In this document: piece after piece, positions 17,195 to 27,430 of the stretch
Numbering within the stretch: position 1 is the stretch's first letter
Layout of the letters: every line of letters begins with the position of its first letter
Assembly (NCBI RefSeq): GCF_003385395.1
Contig: NZ_QNUG01000012.1
Span: 45,136-109,135, forward strand
Reading direction: 5' to 3'
Source: Epilithonimonas hispanica
GTDB taxonomy: Bacteria > Bacteroidota > Bacteroidia > Flavobacteriales > Weeksellaceae
DNA length: 64,000 nucleotides
Notes under the pieces: generated by a model
Told to the model about the DNA's origin: nothing
The model's input: only the letters and a program-made list of their open reading frames with translations
Database searches by the model: none
Made by a program: the position numbers and the translations under genes

Positions 17195-18333
17195 TAGCAA
17201 ACCGTCAATAATGCACAAGAATAAGCGAATCTTCCACTTTCCGGAACACAAAGAAGGATTTTTTCTCCTTTTTTCAGTTTCCCAGAGTTCATTAACTGTT
17301 CCACAGCGATGAAGATTGATCCTGCGCCGATGTTTCCAACTTCGGAAAGATTATAGAACCATTTTTCCCAAGGGAAATCCAAGCCCACGTTTGCGAATTC
17401 TTGCTTCAAACCGTCTTTGAAATAACCGGAAGAAATGTGCGCTAAAACGTGGTCAACAGATTCTGGGTCCAACTGATGTTTGTCAAAAGATGTTCTCAAA
17501 CTTTCTGCTCCTTTTACAAGGATATATTTGTCAAGGATTTTGGTGTCTTGTTTCAAAGCGAAAATCGACTGTTTTAACCATTCATCAGAAGGATAATCTG
17601 CCCAAGATTTCAGACTTCCGTCTTCCTGTTTTTCACAACCAGAATACATACAAGCTTCGATCTCGTGTGCGTAAGAATAGAAATCAATCCATTCGATTCT
17701 CAAAGACGTTTCGTTTTCTCTTGGTTTGTTTTCCAGTAAAAATGCTCCGGCTCCGTCAGAAAGCATCCATCTCAAAAATTCTCTTTTGAAAGCTACGATT
17801 GGTCTTTCTTCCAAAAGTTTCAGGTTTTCTGCTTCGTGATCAAATTTATCTGCGGTCATCCAAGAAGAAAATCTCTCAGAACCTACACAAACTGCATTAT
17901 TTTTAACACCTGCTTTTACAGAAAGGAAACCGTAGTTAAGCGCATTCATTCCGGAATTACAAAGTCCCATAGAAGTGTTGATTTCTACAGATTTGTTAAT
18001 TCCTAATTCGCCGTGAACCATTGAGGCGTGAGAAGGTTGGATTTGGTCTGCGGAAGTTGTTCCACAAGACAGCAGTTCCATATCTTCTTTTTTGAAATTC
18101 TCATCAAAGAGCCCATTAATTGCATTAGCAGTAATCTGAGCATTGGTATGAGTCGGTTGTCCGTTTTTGTCAAGAGCGTAATATCTAGTTTTGATTTGAT
18201 TGTTTCTCAAAATCAGAGCTCTAGCCTTGGAGGGAGTGTTGTTTACCAAACCAAGATGTGTTTCCATTTCATCATTAGAAACAGGCTCGTTTGGCAAATA
18301 TGTAGAAGATTTGGTGATATAAACGTTATTCAT
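17194..18333 (-). CDS. darB: Beta-ketoacyl-ACP synthase III homologue, dialkylresorcinol ketosynthase DarB
   Basis: 379-aa FabH-like enzyme with Cys125 in SMGLCNSG, His in LAHISSGYF and Asn in VGNIGAGS, the Cys-His-Asn triad of KASIII. In known Dar systems DarB condenses two beta-keto acyl thioesters to form the precursor of 2,5-dialkylresorcinol, which is esterified to the polyene in flexirubins. The adjacent darA gene, two bases upstream, strongly supports DarB over housekeeping FabH. Confidence 0.88.
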   Translation of the reverse strand: MNNVYITKSSTYLPNEPVSNDEMETHLGLVNNTPSKARALILRNNQIKTRYYALDKNGQPTHTNAQITANAINGLFDENFKKEDMELLSCGTTSADQIQPSHASMVHGELGINKSVEINTSMGLCNSGMNALNYGFLSVKAGVKNNAVCVGSERFSSWMTADKFDHEAENLKLLEERPIVAFKREFLRWMLSDGAGAFLLENKPRENETSLRIEWIDFYSYAHEIEACMYSGCEKQEDGSLKSWADYPSDEWLKQSIFALKQDTKILDKYILVKGAESLRTSFDKHQLDPESVDHVLAHISSGYFKDGLKQEFANVGLDFPWEKWFYNLSEVGNIGAGSIFIAVEQLMNSGKLKKGEKILLCVPESGRFAYSCALLTVC

Positions 18334-18335
18334 TT

Positions 18336-19250
18336 TTATTTTAAATTAATTCCTTGTAAATATTCTCTTTGTTTTTTTCTTTTAAACCATAAAATGGGCG
18401 TCATAAGGATATGTGGAACCAAAACTATTGGTGATATAATCCAGATCGCTGCCATCAAATATACCTTAAAGAATTTGATAAGCAAAGGACGTTTTTCTTT
18501 TTTCTTGATAATGAGATTGGACCAAACCGTGAAAATTTTATTCCCGACTTTCTCTACTCTTACCAAAAAAGGTCTTATTTCTACCGCTCCGTTTTTTACC
18601 AGATCGGGTTGAAGATCCTTAAAGTTATTTTCGCGAAAATGCCATTCAATAATCTTACCATACTTGGTGGAACCTGTAATTTCTTCATCAGAAATTCCGG
18701 CTGCAGGTAGAATTCCTGATTTTTCTTTTTGTCCAGTGGTTAGCCAACGCAGAATGGTGAGAACACTGGTGTAATTGTCGTGCCTGTCAACCAAAGCAAT
18801 ATTGCCAACCAATTGAGCTTTCAAATCACGCAGATAGACTTTCAGCTTTTCCTGAGAAAGCATCCACATGTTGCGTGTTCCGGAGATGGTAACAATAGGA
18901 GTGTCTTTCAGAATGTTTTCTGCATAACCGCTCTTCAAAAAAGAAATAATCGGGATGGAAGGCGTCAAATACCAAACCTGATATCCGAAAAGAATGAGAT
19001 CAAATTTTTGATTCAGAACGTCTGCTGGAGGTGGTAGTATTTCACTTGGGATTTGAAGGTAAGATTCTGGAAATGTGTTAAAAAAAACATCACTTGACCA
19101 CGGAAAAGGAAAATCCTGTTTCAGCTGGATATTATAATAAGTAACACTGTATTCGTCTTTTTTATCTTCGAAAGGTTGAGCTATATTTTTCACAATATCT
19201 TTCAGTTGCCCGGTTTGTGAATAATATATGACAAGAATTTTTTTAGGCAT
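18336..19250 (-). CDS. darA: Dialkylresorcinol condensing enzyme DarA (flavodoxin-like)
   Basis: 304 aa from the ATG at 19250 (MPKKILVIYYSQTGQLKDIV); seven residues upstream of it are not needed. VIYYSQTGQ is a flavodoxin phosphate-binding loop, and LFGYQVWYLTPSIPI fits the second FMN loop. The C-terminus has a hydrophobic segment (FKVYLMAAIWIISPIVLVPHILM), so it may be membrane-associated. In Dar systems DarA acts with DarB to cyclise and aromatise the condensed chain. It precedes darB directly. Confidence 0.88.
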   Translation of the reverse strand: MPKKILVIYYSQTGQLKDIVKNIAQPFEDKKDEYSVTYYNIQLKQDFPFPWSSDVFFNTFPESYLQIPSEILPPPADVLNQKFDLILFGYQVWYLTPSIPIISFLKSGYAENILKDTPIVTISGTRNMWMLSQEKLKVYLRDLKAQLVGNIALVDRHDNYTSVLTILRWLTTGQKEKSGILPAAGISDEEITGSTKYGKIIEWHFRENNFKDLQPDLVKNGAVEIRPFLVRVEKVGNKIFTVWSNLIIKKKEKRPLLIKFFKVYLMAAIWIISPIVLVPHILMTPILWFKRKKQREYLQGINLK

Positions 19251-19294
19251 TAAAAAAATGGTTTTATACAAAACTATGATTTTTAGCCCTTATT

Positions 19295-22200
19295 CTAATT
19301 CTTTTTGTAAACTTTTATACTACTTGAGTCAAATATTAATGAATAATTCTCATTAGAAAACAATAAAGCTTTTGTTCTTAATAAAATAACAGTTTCCGGA
19401 GTAACAGTAATTTCTGAAAGATTAAAGTTGTCATCAGAAATCAATAAAACGTCTAGGTTTTTTTTATTTTCAGAAAATTCGTTGATATAATGGATTTTTC
19501 TTCTTTTAACAAGATAATTTTGTTTAGCAATTTGTCTTTTTTCTTCGTTTTCAATCAGGCTGAAAATTTTTCTGCCAGCTTGTTGAAGTGTCAACAAAAC
19601 ATCTTTTTGCCCAAAATCATCTGCGATATGCATGATTGTTGCATCTTTTGCGATGTGATTGTTTAGTTCGAGATAAATTGAATTGTTTTCATTAAAATCT
19701 TTCTTGATTTCTTTTACCACTTCATTCTCTTTGTAAAGGAAACTTAAGAGTAATTTTTTTCTGAAATAATTTTCGTCCTCAATTTTAGTTCTCAGTTTGG
19801 CAAATTCGTTTCTGAAATTAGCATTAATGTTTTTCGCTCTTTCTTTATAAGTTGTTCCAAATGTCAAATCATCTTTGCTGATTCTGTCACCAACTTTCAC
19901 AATGATATTACCATCATAAATAATAAAGTCTCCTTTCGGCAAAACCTCAGAATTCCCGTGAATATAAAGCGGTAATATATCCAAACCAAATTCCTCAGCC
20001 AAATAAAACGCTCCTTTGTGAAAACGTTTGATATTATTGTCGTAAGATCTTTCGGCTTCCGGAAAAACAACCAATGAGTAGCCTTGGTCGATTTTTTCTT
20101 TCAATTTTTCCATCCCGTTTTCGATGCCTTGAGAAACTGGGAAGAATCCCAGAGCTCTTACCAGTTTTCCAAAAACAGGAGAATTCCAAACCCAATCGTT
20201 CACCAAATAAACAATCTTGTGTGTCGCCATTGCAATTGCCAAAGTGTCGAGAAAAGATGTGTGATTGGCAATGATAATGGCTGGTTTGCTAAAATCTTCC
20301 TTCGGATTTGAAATGATTCTTTTCTTAACAAATGGATTTCCGTAAAGTACAGATTTCATAAACTTAGCCAGAACCAATTTGATGAAGTCCAAAGTTTTTC
20401 CTTTTGCATTTTTTACAAAAACGCTTCCAAATGCGGAGAATATCAACCCGCCCAAACCATAATAAATAAACAGAATTACAGAATGTAAAAACAGTCTCAA
20501 AGTAATTGGAGAAAGTCCTTTTTTTTGTCGATTGATAATTAAAAATCTAAACCAGAACGGATATAAAGTAGAAGTAATCACAATCACGGAAAACATCCCA
20601 ATTAATGCAACCAAAGCCAAAGAATGTAAAGCCGGATGTTTGGCGAAAATCAAAGAACCAATGGAAAGAATAGTTGTGAAAACTGCCAAGATGATGGAGG
20701 TTCTGTAAGTCGGAAGTTCATTTTTACCCGTCGTATGTTCTTTTTGCATCGCTTGCGTGAGGAAAATACTGAAGTCATCGCCAACGCCAAAAACCAATGT
20801 GCAAACTACTGTACTGAAGATGTTTAACTCCAATCCGAAAAGGTAAAGTAAACCTGCAGTCACAACTCCCGTTAAAACAATTGGAAACATTGTGAGCAAA
20901 GACAATTCGAAGTTTCTAAAGAAAACGATAATCGTTAATATAATCGCTAGAAGAGAATAATTAATCAACGTATTGAAATCATTTTTCAACAAGCCAAGAA
21001 AATTTTCATTCATCTGTTGACGGTCGATTGCCAAAGCTTCGTGATTTTTTTCGACATCTTTGATGAACGCATCTCGCTTCTTTTCATCTACTTTTACCAC
21101 ATTCGAAACGGTGTAAAAACCATTATCGTTGCTCAGAAATTCTGAGATTTGAAGCGCTTTTATTTTTTCGTAATCTTTTAAACTTAAAGTGGAATACGAT
21201 TTATTTAAATTTTCATTGAATTGGTCAAAAGCAGAAGCATTGAAACCAAATTTGTTCCCATTCTGAACCAACTCAGAAATGGTCTCATTTTTCTTGTCTT
21301 GATTCCAGAAGTTGTTCCATTTTTCAACCTTTTTTTGTTGGTCTTCTTTCGATAAAACAACATTTCCAAGAGAATTGTAGCTCAGGATTTTCCCTTCCTG
21401 TTTTTCTTTTTCCAAAAACTGACTTAGTTTAGAATTTCTCGCCAAAGCTTCACTTTCCGAGTTTCCGTAAGAAATCGTGTAAATCGATTTGGAAGTAATG
21501 TCCGATAATTTCTCAAGTTTCGCTTCACTGATTTTCAAATCTTTCGGAATGTAATTCAAATCACCAATATCTTCATTGAAACCAACTTTATTAAAACCAA
21601 AAAGACAAGCGAAGATAATCACCGAACAAATGATAATCAAAGGTTTGTTCTTTTCGTAAGGATATGACCCAATTTTATCGATGAAATTGTTATTGACTTC
21701 TTTCTGTTTTTTCTTCGGATTGTATAATTGAGGAACAATAATCAACGCAGAAATAGAGGATAAAATAACTGTGATTGCCGCAAAAAGACCCAAGTCTTTC
21801 AAAGCTTCCGAGCGTACAAAAACCAAACATAAAAACGAAACTGCCGTTGTCGCGCTACTCAGAATAATCGGTTGAGTGATTTCTTTGTAAAGCTCTTCAA
21901 TATTGTTGTTGTGTTTGTAATGCGTCAAAATATGAAGCGCATAATCAATCGTAATTCCAATGAGAATAGCTCCAACGCTGAGGGAAATTGCCGAGATTTT
22001 GTCCTTAATAAAATACAAAGCCAACAACGCCAGAAATACTGAAAAAACAGTCGGCAGAAAAACAATCAGAGGTGTGAAAATATTTCTAAAATAATAAATC
22101 AAAATCAGCAAAAGAAGCGACATCGAAATAATCACGGTATTCTGAATGTCTTTTTTGATTTGTTGCGCATTGGCAACGGCAATCACCGGTGAACCGAAAT

Positions 22201-22948
22201 AGCTGATTTCCGTTTTGCCTTTGAATTGCGTGTTTAGATTATCTTTTATTTCATTGAGCTGATTGACGAAAATTTCGTTGTTTTTGGTATCGTTGCTTTT
22301 ATTTTTTGGTTCGATGAAAAGCAGGAGATTTTTCCCGTCTTTGGTAACAATGTAGCTGTCTTCCAGCTTGAAATCTTTGCTGATATTAAGAGCATTCAGT
22401 TTTTTGATTCCGAGGAAAGTAATTCCAAGAGGATCCTTTTTGATAAATTCTTTTGTGACCAAACTTGTAGGCGAAACCAAAGAAACATAATTGCTTTCAA
22501 TTTGTTTTGCAATGCTGTCTTTGTTGAGTTTTCTGTCGATTTCCTTATAATCGCTCTCATCCAGAAACAAAGGAAGATTCTGATTCACAAAATCAAAAGT
22601 TTCGGAAATTTCGTTGTCATTTACCTTTCCTTGAACCGAACCGATGTATTGTTTTAAAGGTTCAATTTTATTTAAAAAAGTATCTGCGGTTTCTGACAGC
22701 TGGAAGTTGTCGTCTTTCGATTTATTTTCAATGATGACGATAATTTTGTCTGAAAAGTTTAATTGTTTCAGAACTTTCGCGGTCAAATCAGACTTGTCGT
22801 TTTTCGGAATAATCTGATTAATGTCTTCTTCAAAATTAATTTTCGAAGCAAAAAACCCGCAAATGACAAGTATTCCCAAAGCCGTAGCAATGGAAATCAA
22901 TCGGTTTTTTGAAATTAAATAATATAAATAAATGAAAAAGCGATGCAT
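19295..22948 (-). CDS. MMPL/RND-type exporter fused to a PlsC-like acyltransferase
   Basis: 1217 aa. Residues about 1-840 form an RND/MMPL transporter: two repeats, each with a first helix, a periplasmic domain and a helix bundle (GAILIGITIDYALHILTHY and TLVFGVGDDFSIFLTQAMQ). Residues about 880-1050 hold a lysophospholipid acyltransferase domain with NHTSFLD (HX4D, His at about 896) and VFPEAERS. The last ~150 residues have Rossmann-like alternation (ATIMHIADDFGQKDVLL) and may be a decayed methyltransferase domain. Inferred role: export and acylation of the pigment. It is the first gene of the minus-strand series. Confidence 0.88.
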   Translation of the reverse strand: MHRFFIYLYYLISKNRLISIATALGILVICGFFASKINFEEDINQIIPKNDKSDLTAKVLKQLNFSDKIIVIIENKSKDDNFQLSETADTFLNKIEPLKQYIGSVQGKVNDNEISETFDFVNQNLPLFLDESDYKEIDRKLNKDSIAKQIESNYVSLVSPTSLVTKEFIKKDPLGITFLGIKKLNALNISKDFKLEDSYIVTKDGKNLLLFIEPKNKSNDTKNNEIFVNQLNEIKDNLNTQFKGKTEISYFGSPVIAVANAQQIKKDIQNTVIISMSLLLLILIYYFRNIFTPLIVFLPTVFSVFLALLALYFIKDKISAISLSVGAILIGITIDYALHILTHYKHNNNIEELYKEITQPIILSSATTAVSFLCLVFVRSEALKDLGLFAAITVILSSISALIIVPQLYNPKKKQKEVNNNFIDKIGSYPYEKNKPLIIICSVIIFACLFGFNKVGFNEDIGDLNYIPKDLKISEAKLEKLSDITSKSIYTISYGNSESEALARNSKLSQFLEKEKQEGKILSYNSLGNVVLSKEDQQKKVEKWNNFWNQDKKNETISELVQNGNKFGFNASAFDQFNENLNKSYSTLSLKDYEKIKALQISEFLSNDNGFYTVSNVVKVDEKKRDAFIKDVEKNHEALAIDRQQMNENFLGLLKNDFNTLINYSLLAIILTIIVFFRNFELSLLTMFPIVLTGVVTAGLLYLFGLELNIFSTVVCTLVFGVGDDFSIFLTQAMQKEHTTGKNELPTYRTSIILAVFTTILSIGSLIFAKHPALHSLALVALIGMFSVIVITSTLYPFWFRFLIINRQKKGLSPITLRLFLHSVILFIYYGLGGLIFSAFGSVFVKNAKGKTLDFIKLVLAKFMKSVLYGNPFVKKRIISNPKEDFSKPAIIIANHTSFLDTLAIAMATHKIVYLVNDWVWNSPVFGKLVRALGFFPVSQGIENGMEKLKEKIDQGYSLVVFPEAERSYDNNIKRFHKGAFYLAEEFGLDILPLYIHGNSEVLPKGDFIIYDGNIIVKVGDRISKDDLTFGTTYKERAKNINANFRNEFAKLRTKIEDENYFRKKLLLSFLYKENEVVKEIKKDFNENNSIYLELNNHIAKDATIMHIADDFGQKDVLLTLQQAGRKIFSLIENEEKRQIAKQNYLVKRRKIHYINEFSENKKNLDVLLISDDNFNLSEITVTPETVILLRTKALLFSNENYSLIFDSSSIKVYKKN

Positions 22949-23159
22949 TTTGAAAATTATCCTGCACTATTTCGCAGTCTTTTGGAGTTTTATAGTTTTT
23001 GGTTTGTTCAACTTGTTCATTTTCAGTGTTTAAAAACTGATGTTTTTTCAAAGTTGAGTCTGCGAATTTAATAAAAAAAGTTAATATTTTGTTAAAGGAA
23101 TAATTAAGAAATCAATAATATATATAAGGTATAGACAATAGAAATTATTTCTAAAATGG

Positions 23160-23186
23160 TTTGTAATAAAAAAACTCCTACTTTTG
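23160..23186 (+). promoter_or_regulatory. Candidate topA promoter
   Basis: A perfect Bacteroidetes -7 box TACTTTTG at 23179-23186 lies 15 bases before the topA ATG. A TTTG at 23160 could be the -33 box, but its 15-base spacing is shorter than the usual 17-21. Confidence 0.5.
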
Positions 23187-23201
23187 CAAAAATTTTTCTA
23201 G

Positions 23202-25760
23202 ATGCCAAAAAATTTAGTAATTGTCGAGTCTCCGGCAAAAGCAAAAACAATTCAGAAATATTTAGGGTCAGATTTCGAGGTTAAGTCCAGCTTCGGACAC
23301 ATCCGTGATCTGCCTAAAAAAGGAATGGGAATCGACTTGTCGAACTTCACACCTGAGTATGAAGTTTCTGCTGATAAAAAGAAGTTGGTTGCAGAACTGA
23401 AAGCTTCTGTTAAGAAAGCCGATTTGGTTTGGCTGGCTTCCGATGAGGACCGCGAGGGAGAAGCGATTGCTTGGCATTTGGCTGAAGAATTAAAATTAAA
23501 ACCTGAAAACAGAAAAAGAATTGTTTTCCACGAGATTACAAAAAATGCTATTCTAAAAGCGATTGAAAATCCTAGAGATATCGATCAGAATTTGGTCAAC
23601 GCTCAACAGGCAAGACGAGTTTTGGATAGAATCGTAGGTTTCGAGATGTCGCCGGTTCTTTGGAAAAAAGTGAAAACAGGTCTTTCTGCAGGACGTGTTC
23701 AGTCCGTGGCTGTGAGATTGGTTGTTGAAAGAGAAAAAGAAATCCGTGAGTTTGTTCCGAAACCAAGTTTCAAACTGGAAGGGATTTTTCTTAATAATGC
23801 TCAACAAGAGATTTTAGCTAAACTTAAAAAAGATTTTGATAAAGAATCTGATGCAGAGAATTTCCTTAATCTGGCAAAAACAACAGAATTCAAAGTTCTG
23901 AATGTTGAGACCAAACCTGGATCTCGTACAGCTTCTGCTCCGTTCACCACTTCAACTTTGCAACAGGAAGCTTCTTCCAGATTGGGTTATGGTGTAACAA
24001 CGACAATGCGTCTGGCACAAAGACTTTACGAAGAAGGATTCATCACGTATATGAGAACCGATTCCGTGAATCTTTCTCAAGAAGCAATCAATGGTGCAAA
24101 AGCGCAGATTATTTCAGAATATGGTGAAAATTATTCTAAGCCAAGAAATTATACTACCAAATCATCTTCCGCTCAGGAAGCGCACGAAGCAATTCGTCCG
24201 ACAGATTTTTCTGTGAAATCTATCGGGGATGTTCAGTTGAATAAATTATATCAATTGATTTACAGAAGAACTTTAGCTTCTCAAATGGAAAATGCGAAAA
24301 TCGAAAAAACAGTTATCGAGATTGGAAATGCAAAATTGCCACAACATTTTGAAGCGCAAGGAGAGGTTATTGTTTTCGATGGTTTCCTAAAAGCTTACGG
24401 CATCGTGAAAACTGAGGATGACGATGATGAAAACAACGAAAAATTGTTACCGAAAGTTTCAGTTGGTGAAGCTTTAGACTATAAAAAAATTACAGCTACA
24501 GAGAAATTCACGAGACCATCTGCAAGATTTACCGAAGCTGGTTTGGTGAAGAAATTGGAAGAGTTAGGGATTGGTCGTCCATCGACTTATGCGCCGACTA
24601 TCCAAACGATTCAGAATCGTGAATATGTAGATAAAAGAGAAATCGAACCTCAAAAAAGAGAAGTGGTGAAAATGACACTCGGAAAAACGGGTGTCAAAAA
24701 AGAAATTCTTGAAGAGAAATTCGGTGGTGATAAAAATAAGTTTGTTCCAACCGATATTGGTGAAGTTGTCAACGATTTCTTGATCAATAACTTTGCTGAG
24801 ATTCTTGATTATGGTTTCACTGCAAGAGTAGAAGAAGGTTTTGACCACATTGCCAACGGCGACCAAAAGTGGAAAGAAATGATGACGGATTTCTACTCCA
24901 AATTCCATCCAAGAATTGAAGATGTTGAGGAGAATGCAGACCGTGCAAATGGCGAAAGAATCCTGGGCGTAGATCCGAAAACAGGTAAAAATGTTCACGC
25001 AAGAATCGGAAGGTTTGGACCGATGATTCAGATTGGAGAGCAGGATGATGAAGAGAAACCGACATTTGCATCATTGATGGCGAACCAGAATATTGCAACC
25101 ATTACTTTGGAAGAAGCTTTGGAGTTGTTCAAACTGCCTTTTGATCTTAAAGAAGTTGACGGTCAGCCAGTTTCTGTGGGTGTTGGTAGATTTGGACCTT
25201 ATGTAAAATGGGGCGAAACTTACATCAGTATTCCGAAAGGGGAAGATCCGCTGTCTGTAGATCAAAACCGTGCAGAGGAAATCATTAATGAAAAGAAAGT
25301 AGCCGATGCGCCAATCGCTAATTATAAAGGAGAGCCTGTAACTAAAGGAACAGGAAGATTTGGACCTTTTATCAAGTACAAAAGTATCTTCATCAACGTT
25401 CCGAAACGTTATGATTTTGATAACCTTTCTCAAAGCGACATCAACGAGTTGGTGGAAGCTAAACTGGAGAAAGAGGCCAACCGATACATCCAGCAATGGG
25501 AAGCCGAGAAAATCTCTATCGAGAATGCAAGATGGGGACCTATCGTAAAACACGGCAAGAACATCTACAAAATCCCGAAAAAGAAAGATGATTCTAAATA
25601 CGAGGCAGACGAGCTGAAAGATGTTTCTCTGGATGAGGTGAAAAAATGGATCACCGCACAAGACCCGAAAGCCTTTGCTGAGAAAAAGAAACCAGCCGCT
25701 AAGAAAGCAACTACTGCTAAAAAGCCTGCTGCGAAAAAAGCACCGGCAAAGAAAAAGTAA
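23202..25760 (+). CDS. topA: DNA topoisomerase I (type IA)
   Basis: 852 aa. TOPRIM domain at the N-terminus (LVIVESPAKAKTI, DEDREGEAIAWH), nucleophile Tyr283 in GFITYMRTDS, and the HEAIRPTD motif. The C-terminal half has repeated topoisomerase C-terminal modules in place of zinc ribbons (GRFGPMIQIG, GRFGPYVKWG, GRFGPFIKYK, ARWGPIVKHG). It ends in a Lys/Ala-rich basic tail (KKPAAKKAPAKKK), as in many Bacteroidetes TopA. It relaxes negative supercoils. Single gene, followed by a strong terminator. Confidence 0.98.
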   Translation: MPKNLVIVESPAKAKTIQKYLGSDFEVKSSFGHIRDLPKKGMGIDLSNFTPEYEVSADKKKLVAELKASVKKADLVWLASDEDREGEAIAWHLAEELKLKPENRKRIVFHEITKNAILKAIENPRDIDQNLVNAQQARRVLDRIVGFEMSPVLWKKVKTGLSAGRVQSVAVRLVVEREKEIREFVPKPSFKLEGIFLNNAQQEILAKLKKDFDKESDAENFLNLAKTTEFKVLNVETKPGSRTASAPFTTSTLQQEASSRLGYGVTTTMRLAQRLYEEGFITYMRTDSVNLSQEAINGAKAQIISEYGENYSKPRNYTTKSSSAQEAHEAIRPTDFSVKSIGDVQLNKLYQLIYRRTLASQMENAKIEKTVIEIGNAKLPQHFEAQGEVIVFDGFLKAYGIVKTEDDDDENNEKLLPKVSVGEALDYKKITATEKFTRPSARFTEAGLVKKLEELGIGRPSTYAPTIQTIQNREYVDKREIEPQKREVVKMTLGKTGVKKEILEEKFGGDKNKFVPTDIGEVVNDFLINNFAEILDYGFTARVEEGFDHIANGDQKWKEMMTDFYSKFHPRIEDVEENADRANGERILGVDPKTGKNVHARIGRFGPMIQIGEQDDEEKPTFASLMANQNIATITLEEALELFKLPFDLKEVDGQPVSVGVGRFGPYVKWGETYISIPKGEDPLSVDQNRAEEIINEKKVADAPIANYKGEPVTKGTGRFGPFIKYKSIFINVPKRYDFDNLSQSDINELVEAKLEKEANRYIQQWEAEKISIENARWGPIVKHGKNIYKIPKKKDDSKYEADELKDVSLDEVKKWITAQDPKAFAEKKKPAAKKATTAKKPAAKKAPAKKK

Positions 25761-25782
25761 TCAATATATTTGATAAAAAATT

Positions 25783-25820
25783 AACCCTTTCAGAGTTTCA
25801 AACTCTGAAAGGGTTTTTTT
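25783..25820 (+). terminator. Rho-independent terminator after topA
   Basis: Arms AACCCTTTCAGAGTTT and AAACTCTGAAAGGGTT are perfectly complementary around a single C, followed by a run of seven T. Confidence 0.9.
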
Positions 25821-25904
25821 GAGGATTAGTTGTTGACTTCAACCTTGCGAAATAGAAAAAAATGTTATCATCAAAAAATAGTCAGCAATCTGAAGTTTTA
25901 TTAA

Positions 25905-25912
25905 TATTTTTG
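25905..25912 (+). promoter_or_regulatory. Candidate -7 box for the 25942 gene
   Basis: TATTTTTG matches TAnnTTTG, 29 bases before the ATG at 25942. No clear TTTG lies about 19 bases upstream of it. Confidence 0.4.
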
Positions 25913-25941
25913 CCTTTAAAACCAAGAAAACACATTTCCTG

Positions 25942-27291
25942 ATGGGAGAAAAATTACAATGGACAGATCTTAAAAACTTTCCTTGGATGGTTTTTTTCTT
26001 AGCAATCGTCATTTGGGTAGCGATTGCCGGTGCTAATTTCTATTATCAAAGTCAAGGCGGTTATACAGGGACAGGTATTTTGTTCCCGATTTCTGTCATC
26101 TATCCCAATCAGTTTTTGTGGAGCGGATTTGTTTTCGCATTTCTATTTTTGATTTCAGGGATTTTTGCTTTCAAACATGTAGAGAGACTCAATGTTTATC
26201 TATTGTTTTTAATCTCAATTCTTTTGGTTGTCTTAGGAAATATGAGTCAAGGGAATTTTGATACGGCTTTTCTGCAACCGTTTTATCTGAAAGGACGACA
26301 GTATTATGCCGATGCCATCAATATTACCGATGGACAGGTTTGGTTAAGGGATTTTTCCAAGAATCTGGAGTATTTTCAGATGCATACCAAGACACATCCG
26401 CCATTTGTGACACTTCTTCATTTTTGGATTCTGAATATTTCTAATATAGAAACCTTAGCCATTGTGTTTTTTGCGATAGGCTGTTTATCCTTTCCATTGT
26501 TTTATCAGATTTTGGTTTATCTCGGCTTCGAAGAGACAAGAAGAAAATGGCTATTGGTTTTATTTGCTGTGATTCCTTCCGTTAATATTTATCTTTTGGT
26601 CTCCATTGATGCCTTGGTTCTGACATCAACTTTGATTTTTCTATTAGGATTGACGAGGATATTTCATCAAAACAAAATTGATATTGTTTCATTTCTGTTG
26701 ATTTGTTTTGGATTAATTTTAACCAACTTGATTACATTCTCAGGATTATTTCTATTTGCATTTTTAGCTTGTTTCAGTTTCTATTTTTTAATCCGAGGGA
26801 AATGGAATTTTGTTTGGTTAACTCTGATGAGCACTGTTGTGTTTGCTTTGGCTTTTCTGGTAATTTATGCAAGGACAGGTTATAATCAATTAGAAACATT
26901 TCTACTAGCCTCACACTCAGAAAATCCGGATGGTTTTAGATTGTTTCATCAGCCATTTGTTTATCTAATGACAAGGTTAGAAGACATTGGAGAGATTTTT
27001 CTGTTCTTGTCTTTTGGATTTTTAGCCCTCTTATTTTCTAAGAAACCAGGAACCGAAGTTTTTGAAAACCGAAATGTCAATATTCTGTTTTTCTCCGCAA
27101 TTGCAGCTATCTCCGCAATGCTTTTGACAGGTGCTTACGGAACTGGGGAAACGGCGAGGGCATGTTTGTTTTTGGTGCCTTACTTCATGATTTTATTGAA
27201 AGATATTAATTCTAATCAGTTCAAAATTTTATTTTATCTCTGCCTTATTCAGACATTTGGGATGCAGATGATTGGGAATTTTTATTGGTAA
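25942..27291 (+). CDS. Polytopic membrane protein, GT-C glycosyltransferase-like
   Basis: 449 aa with about 11-12 hydrophobic segments. Layout and loop sequences (QGNFDTAFLQPFYLKGRQYYADA, FQMHTKTHPPFVTLLHFW) resemble GT-C or ArnT-like enzymes that use polyprenyl-phosphate sugars. HTKTHPP, just after the large first loop, could be a catalytic or substrate site. No characterised family is recognised with certainty. It begins the polysaccharide gene block. Confidence 0.65.
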   Translation: MGEKLQWTDLKNFPWMVFFLAIVIWVAIAGANFYYQSQGGYTGTGILFPISVIYPNQFLWSGFVFAFLFLISGIFAFKHVERLNVYLLFLISILLVVLGNMSQGNFDTAFLQPFYLKGRQYYADAINITDGQVWLRDFSKNLEYFQMHTKTHPPFVTLLHFWILNISNIETLAIVFFAIGCLSFPLFYQILVYLGFEETRRKWLLVLFAVIPSVNIYLLVSIDALVLTSTLIFLLGLTRIFHQNKIDIVSFLLICFGLILTNLITFSGLFLFAFLACFSFYFLIRGKWNFVWLTLMSTVVFALAFLVIYARTGYNQLETFLLASHSENPDGFRLFHQPFVYLMTRLEDIGEIFLFLSFGFLALLFSKKPGTEVFENRNVNILFFSAIAAISAMLLTGAYGTGETARACLFLVPYFMILLKDINSNQFKILFYLCLIQTFGMQMIGNFYW

Positions 27292-27430
27292 TTTATGAGA
27301 AAAATTATTCTGAATGATTTAACAGTACTAATTCATAAAAAAACTGAATGAGAGCATCTTCATTTTTATTCATATTAATAAAACCAGCATTTTTAATACA
27401 TTTACAATCTTAAATTTTTTTTATAAATAA

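Noticed and set aside
24564..25661. Long minus-strand frames opposite topA
   Set aside because: topA is unmistakable on the plus strand; the frames are Phe/Ile/Ser-rich shadows.
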